From an uncultured Pseudomonadota bacterium (GTDB taxonomy: Bacteria; Desulfobacterota_B; Binatia; UBA9968): a stretch of DNA of 7,239 bases. The stretch lies in contig CAMLCX010000242.1 of NCBI GenBank assembly GCA_946478635.1, forward strand, positions 1 to 7,239, given 5' to 3'. Positions 4,475-7,239 of the stretch are shown one piece after another (positions within the stretch are counted from its first letter, which is position 1; every line of letters starts with the position of its first letter). A program made the position numbers and the translations under genes. A model generated the notes under the pieces. That model was given only the letters and a program-made list of their open reading frames with translations, had not been told where the DNA came from and did no database searches.

Positions 4475-6265
4475 ATGGCAAAAGTCGATCTCTCGATTGC
4501 AATCGGCGGCGCCGCCGGCCAGGGCATTGCCACGCCCGGCGACATCCTGGCGCGTATTTTCGTGCGCCGCGGGCTGCACCTGAACGCCTACAACGCCTAT
4601 CAGTCCATTGTGCGCGGCGGTCACATCTTTCTCACTCTGCGGAGCAGCGACGAACCCGTGCTGAGCTTCGGCGACAAGATCGACATCATGATGCCGCTCA
4701 ACCAGGACACCATGAATCGCCACCTGGGATTGATGAAAGCGGGGTCCGCCGTTCTCTACAACGGCGATAAGATCAAGCCCGGCGACGTCGCCGGCGGTGT
4801 TCAGCTCTGTCCTTTCTCGGTGAAGGAGCTGGCGCCGAACATCAGAGGCGACTTGGTGCAGAACACCATCGCGCTCGCGGCGGTGCTGCGGCTCATCGGC
4901 GTGGAGTTCAAGATTCTCGAAGACATCCTCACGTTGCAGTTCAAGAGAAAAGGCGATGCGGTGGTGGCCGAGAACGTCGGCGTGGCACGGGCAGGCTACG
5001 ATTACGCCGGCGCGCATTTCAAGCCGTTTCAATTTGCGCTGCCCGACACGGGGAAAAAGCTGGCCTTCTTCGAAGGCAACCAAGCTCTCGCGATGGGTGG
5101 AGCGGCGGCGGGAGTGCGTTTTTACTGCGCCTATCCGATGAGTCCTTCTTCCGGCGTGCTGCACTGGATGGCGCGCCACGCGCGGCAGCTGGATATCATG
5201 GTGCGGCAGGTGGAGGACGAGATTGGCGTCATCAACATGGCGATCGGCGCCGCGCACGCGGGCTGCCGCGCCATGTGCGCCACTTCGGGAGGGGGTTTCG
5301 CCTTGATGACCGAGGGCCTTGGCGCCGCGGCGATGATGGAGATTCCTCTGGTCTGCATCAACGTGCAGCGCGCCGGCCCGGCCACGGGCGTGCCGACGAA
5401 AACCGAGCAGGGCGATCTTTGGCAAGCCATGGGCGCGGGGCAGGGCGATTACCCGCGTATCATCGTCGCGCCGACAACGATCCCGGATTGCTTCAAGACG
5501 GTCCCGGCACTTTTTAACCTGGTCGACAGGTTTCAGTGCCCCGGCATCATTCTGTCGGACCTGTTGCTCTCCGAGGGCCGATCGAGTGTCGATCCGGCAG
5601 AGTTGGATTTCAACGTGCCAATCGACCGCGGCGCGGTGATTGGTCTCAACGGCGCATCGCCATCGCTCAACGGCGGCTACAAACGCTACAAGCTTACCGA
5701 TACCGGGATCTCGCCGCGCGCCGTGCCCGGCACTCCGGGTTTCGAGCATGTCGTCGCTACCGACGATCACGACGAGGACGGCGTGTTGATCAGCGACGAA
5801 TACACCAACCCGCACAAACGCCAGGCCATGCATGAAAAGCGCATGCGCAAAATGGAGGCGATTCTACCTCTGCTCGATGCGCCCAAGCTTTGGGGCTCGG
5901 AAAATGCCCAAGTCACGCTGTTGGGCTGGGGCTCGACCGAAGGAGTCATGAAAGAGGCGATTCAGAAGCTCGCGGACGAAGAGGGCATAGCCGCAAATCT
6001 TCTGCAGATCAAGTGGATCGTGCCACTGCACAGCGCCGTGATCACCGCCGCGCTGTCGAAGAGTAAAAAAGTCATCATCGTCGAAAACAACTACAGCGGC
6101 CAGTTCGCCCGCTATCTGCGCTCGGAGACCGGCATCGTCGCCGACAGCCATATCAGAAAATACGATGGCGAGCCGTTTATGCCGCATCATATCGTCGACG
6201 GCGTCAAAGCCATTCTCGCGGGCAAGACGCAGCAGTATGTTCCAGTTCATGAGATCATGGTCTAA
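4475..6265 (+). CDS. korA: 2-oxoacid:ferredoxin oxidoreductase, fused gamma-alpha subunit (KorA-like)
   Basis: A 596-aa subunit of a two-subunit oxidoreductase that oxidatively decarboxylates a 2-oxoacid to an acyl-CoA and reduces ferredoxin in the cytoplasm. Residues 1-185 are the gamma domain (GGAAGQGI at 11-18; SIVRGGH at 44-50). The alpha, pyrimidine-binding part starts near 197 with GNQALAMGGAAAG (202-214 region) and continues through TSGGGFALMTEGLG (270-283), QRAGPATGVPTKTEQ (298-312) and GQGDYPR (322-328). A C-terminal domain contains VENNYSGQ. The usual YPITPS motif, which contacts the oxoacid, reads YPMSPSS (220-226), so substrate preference may differ from 2-oxoglutarate or pyruvate enzymes. 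The ATG at 4475, with GAGGAG at 4464-4469, is preferred over a GTG at 4469 that lies within the ribosome site. The beta subunit follows after 100 bp. The korA name is by architecture only. Confidence 0.88.
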   Translation: MAKVDLSIAIGGAAGQGIATPGDILARIFVRRGLHLNAYNAYQSIVRGGHIFLTLRSSDEPVLSFGDKIDIMMPLNQDTMNRHLGLMKAGSAVLYNGDKIKPGDVAGGVQLCPFSVKELAPNIRGDLVQNTIALAAVLRLIGVEFKILEDILTLQFKRKGDAVVAENVGVARAGYDYAGAHFKPFQFALPDTGKKLAFFEGNQALAMGGAAAGVRFYCAYPMSPSSGVLHWMARHARQLDIMVRQVEDEIGVINMAIGAAHAGCRAMCATSGGGFALMTEGLGAAAMMEIPLVCINVQRAGPATGVPTKTEQGDLWQAMGAGQGDYPRIIVAPTTIPDCFKTVPALFNLVDRFQCPGIILSDLLLSEGRSSVDPAELDFNVPIDRGAVIGLNGASPSLNGGYKRYKLTDTGISPRAVPGTPGFEHVVATDDHDEDGVLISDEYTNPHKRQAMHEKRMRKMEAILPLLDAPKLWGSENAQVTLLGWGSTEGVMKEAIQKLADEEGIAANLLQIKWIVPLHSAVITAALSKSKKVIIVENNYSGQFARYLRSETGIVADSHIRKYDGEPFMPHHIVDGVKAILAGKTQQYVPVHEIMV

Positions 6266-6275
6266 TGATTGTTTC

Positions 6276-6345
6276 GAGTCTTGCGTCTTGGGTCTCGCGT
6301 CTGGAGTGTAACCCGAGACCCGGGACTCGAGACCCGTAACTCAAA
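6276..6345. repeat. Inverted array of ten heptanucleotide repeats
   Basis: The 70 bp split exactly into ten 7-mers. The left arm (6276-6310) is GAGTCTT, GCGTCTT, GGGTCTC, GCGTCTG, GAGTGTA. The right arm (6311-6345) is ACCCGAG, ACCCGGG, ACTCGAG, ACCCGTA, ACTCAAA. The right arm is the complement of the same GRGTCTY consensus, so the arms are inverted copies. GGGTCTCG (6290-6297) pairs perfectly with CGAGACCC at 6314-6321 or 6328-6335, allowing alternative hairpins in the mRNA. It fills most of the alpha-beta gap and stops 8 bp before the beta ribosome site. Confidence 0.75.
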
Positions 6346-6365
6346 CCTGTCAGAAGGAGTGGATA

Positions 6366-7239
6366 ATGAGTCTATCTACGGTCGAAATTGAATCTAAATC
6401 TCCGGTGCCGCCGCATTCGATACCTCTGACGATCAAGGATTTCAAAGGCAAGGCGGAACCGGATTGGTGTCCGGGGTGCGGCGACTTCGGCGTCCTGAGC
6501 GCATTGAAGATGGCCCTTGCGGAGCTGGGCATTCGCCCGCACCAAGCCATGGTCATCAGCGGCATCGGCTGCTCGTCCAACCTGCCGGGCTATATCAGCA
6601 CCTATGGCATGCATACGTTGCATGGGCGCGCCCTGTCGGTCGCCACCGGCGCGCAGATGGCCAATCACGAATTAAAAATCATCGTCACCGGCGGCGACGG
6701 CGACGGCTACGGCATCGGCGGCAACCATTTCGTGCACAGCATGCGGCGCAACGTCGATGTCACCTACATCGTGATGAACAACCAGATTTACGGTCTGACG
6801 ACCGGACAGTTGTCGCCGACGAGCACTAAAGGCATGAAAACCAAGAGCACGCCCGGTGGAAGCGTGGAGAATCCGATCAATCCGATTCCGCTAGCGATCG
6901 CGGCCGGTGCGACTTATGTAGCAAGAGCCTACACCGGCCAGGTGAAGCACATGGTCGAGCTGATCAAGGGCGGCATCCAGCACAGGGGATTTTCGCTCAT
7001 CGACGCGTTCAGTCCGTGTGTGACATTCAATCTCGAAAACAGCCATGAGTTTTTCAAACAGCGCACGTTCAAGTTGGAGGATAAGAAACATGATCCAACC
7101 GACTTCGCCGCCGCGATGAAGTATGGTTACGAGTGGGGCGATGAAATTGCCATTGGGCTATTCTGGAAACGAGACGATTTGCCGGCCCTGGATCAACTGG
7201 AGCCGGTGCTTGACCAAGGCGGCCCGCTCGCGCGCCGCC
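6366..7239 (+). CDS. korB: 2-oxoacid:ferredoxin oxidoreductase beta subunit (KorB-like), 3' end outside window
   Basis: The reading frame is open from ATG 6366 to the window edge (291 residues, no stop seen). This subunit binds thiamine diphosphate and one 4Fe-4S cluster and pairs with the upstream fused subunit. WCPGCGD (34-40) gives Cys35 and Cys38, GIGCSS gives Cys69, and SPCVTFN gives Cys218. Their spacing matches the four cluster ligands known in the archaeal two-subunit enzyme. The thiamine-diphosphate/Mg motif runs from GGDGDGYGIGG (109-119) to MNNQIYGLTTGQ (137-148). All key residues are present, so the enzyme should be active. The start is supported by AAGGAG (6354-6359) with a 6-nt gap. 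The N-terminus is about 20 residues longer than in minimal homologues. Only the C-terminal end is likely missing. The substrate is set mainly by the partner and remains unknown. Confidence 0.92.
   Translation, partial: MSLSTVEIESKSPVPPHSIPLTIKDFKGKAEPDWCPGCGDFGVLSALKMALAELGIRPHQAMVISGIGCSSNLPGYISTYGMHTLHGRALSVATGAQMANHELKIIVTGGDGDGYGIGGNHFVHSMRRNVDVTYIVMNNQIYGLTTGQLSPTSTKGMKTKSTPGGSVENPINPIPLAIAAGATYVARAYTGQVKHMVELIKGGIQHRGFSLIDAFSPCVTFNLENSHEFFKQRTFKLEDKKHDPTDFAAAMKYGYEWGDEIAIGLFWKRDDLPALDQLEPVLDQGGPLARR

Noticed and set aside
4055..5833. A 592-codon minus-strand open frame across the GYD and alpha-subunit genes
   Set aside because: It lies opposite two genes with clear domain matches, is rich in His/Arg/Ala as expected of antisense of GC-rich coding sequence, and shows no recognisable domain.
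6276..6345. CRISPR array reading of the heptad repeats
   Set aside because: Units are 7 bp without spacers and form two inverted arms; CRISPR needs repeats of about 23-47 bp separated by unique spacers.
6464..6829. A 121-codon plus-strand frame inside the beta-subunit gene
   Set aside because: It is a +1-type shadow of the strongly supported beta frame, which holds the 4Fe-4S and thiamine motifs.

Overview
The window looks like chromosomal DNA of an uncultured, fairly GC-rich Gram-negative-type bacterium. A ferredoxin-linked 2-oxoacid oxidoreductase, a GYD-domain protein, a soluble flavoprotein and a FrsA-like hydrolase fit soil, marine or groundwater lineages such as Deltaproteobacteria-like, Tectomicrobia or Rokubacteria-type organisms. 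No rRNA or marker gene is present, so this placement is a weak inference.

Region 1 (1-1025) reads as the 3' end of an integron gene-cassette array. It holds the tail of a cupin gene, an attC-like site (191-269), a complete 762-bp cassette (264-1025) carrying a mazE/mazF-type toxin-antitoxin pair with its own promoter, and a second, more degenerate attC-like site. The 7-mer at the cassette's left junction (263-269) is the exact reverse complement of the R''-type 7-mer in its own attC (950-956), as integron cassettes require. No integrase or attI is visible; by cassette orientation they would lie left of base 1.

Region 2 (1026-3777, minus strand) begins at the array's last junction. The stop codon of a 501-aa FAD-dependent, fumarate-reductase-like oxidoreductase touches the predicted crossover point. 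Upstream of it on the same strand is a 369-aa alpha/beta hydrolase. The two are separated by a nested palindromic, REP/MITE-like element (2559-2659).

Region 3 (3778-4138) is a divergent intergenic region. It has a plausible plus-strand promoter, a leader of about 170 nt, and a strong intrinsic terminator placed before the first gene of the plus-strand operon, with an upstream segment able to compete for the terminator stem. This is the layout of a transcription attenuator. A 46-codon ORF with four consecutive Leu codons in the terminator stem overlaps it.

Region 4 (4139-7239, plus strand) is an operon: a GYD-domain protein, the fused gamma-alpha subunit of a 2-oxoacid:ferredoxin oxidoreductase, and its TPP/4Fe-4S beta subunit, which runs off the window. 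An exactly 70-bp array of heptanucleotide repeats arranged as two inverted arms lies between the alpha and beta genes. The alpha subunit has YPMSPSS where the family usually has YPITPS, so the oxoacid substrate is uncertain. The hydrolase, flavoprotein and oxidoreductase could serve one catabolic route, but the sequence does not prove this.
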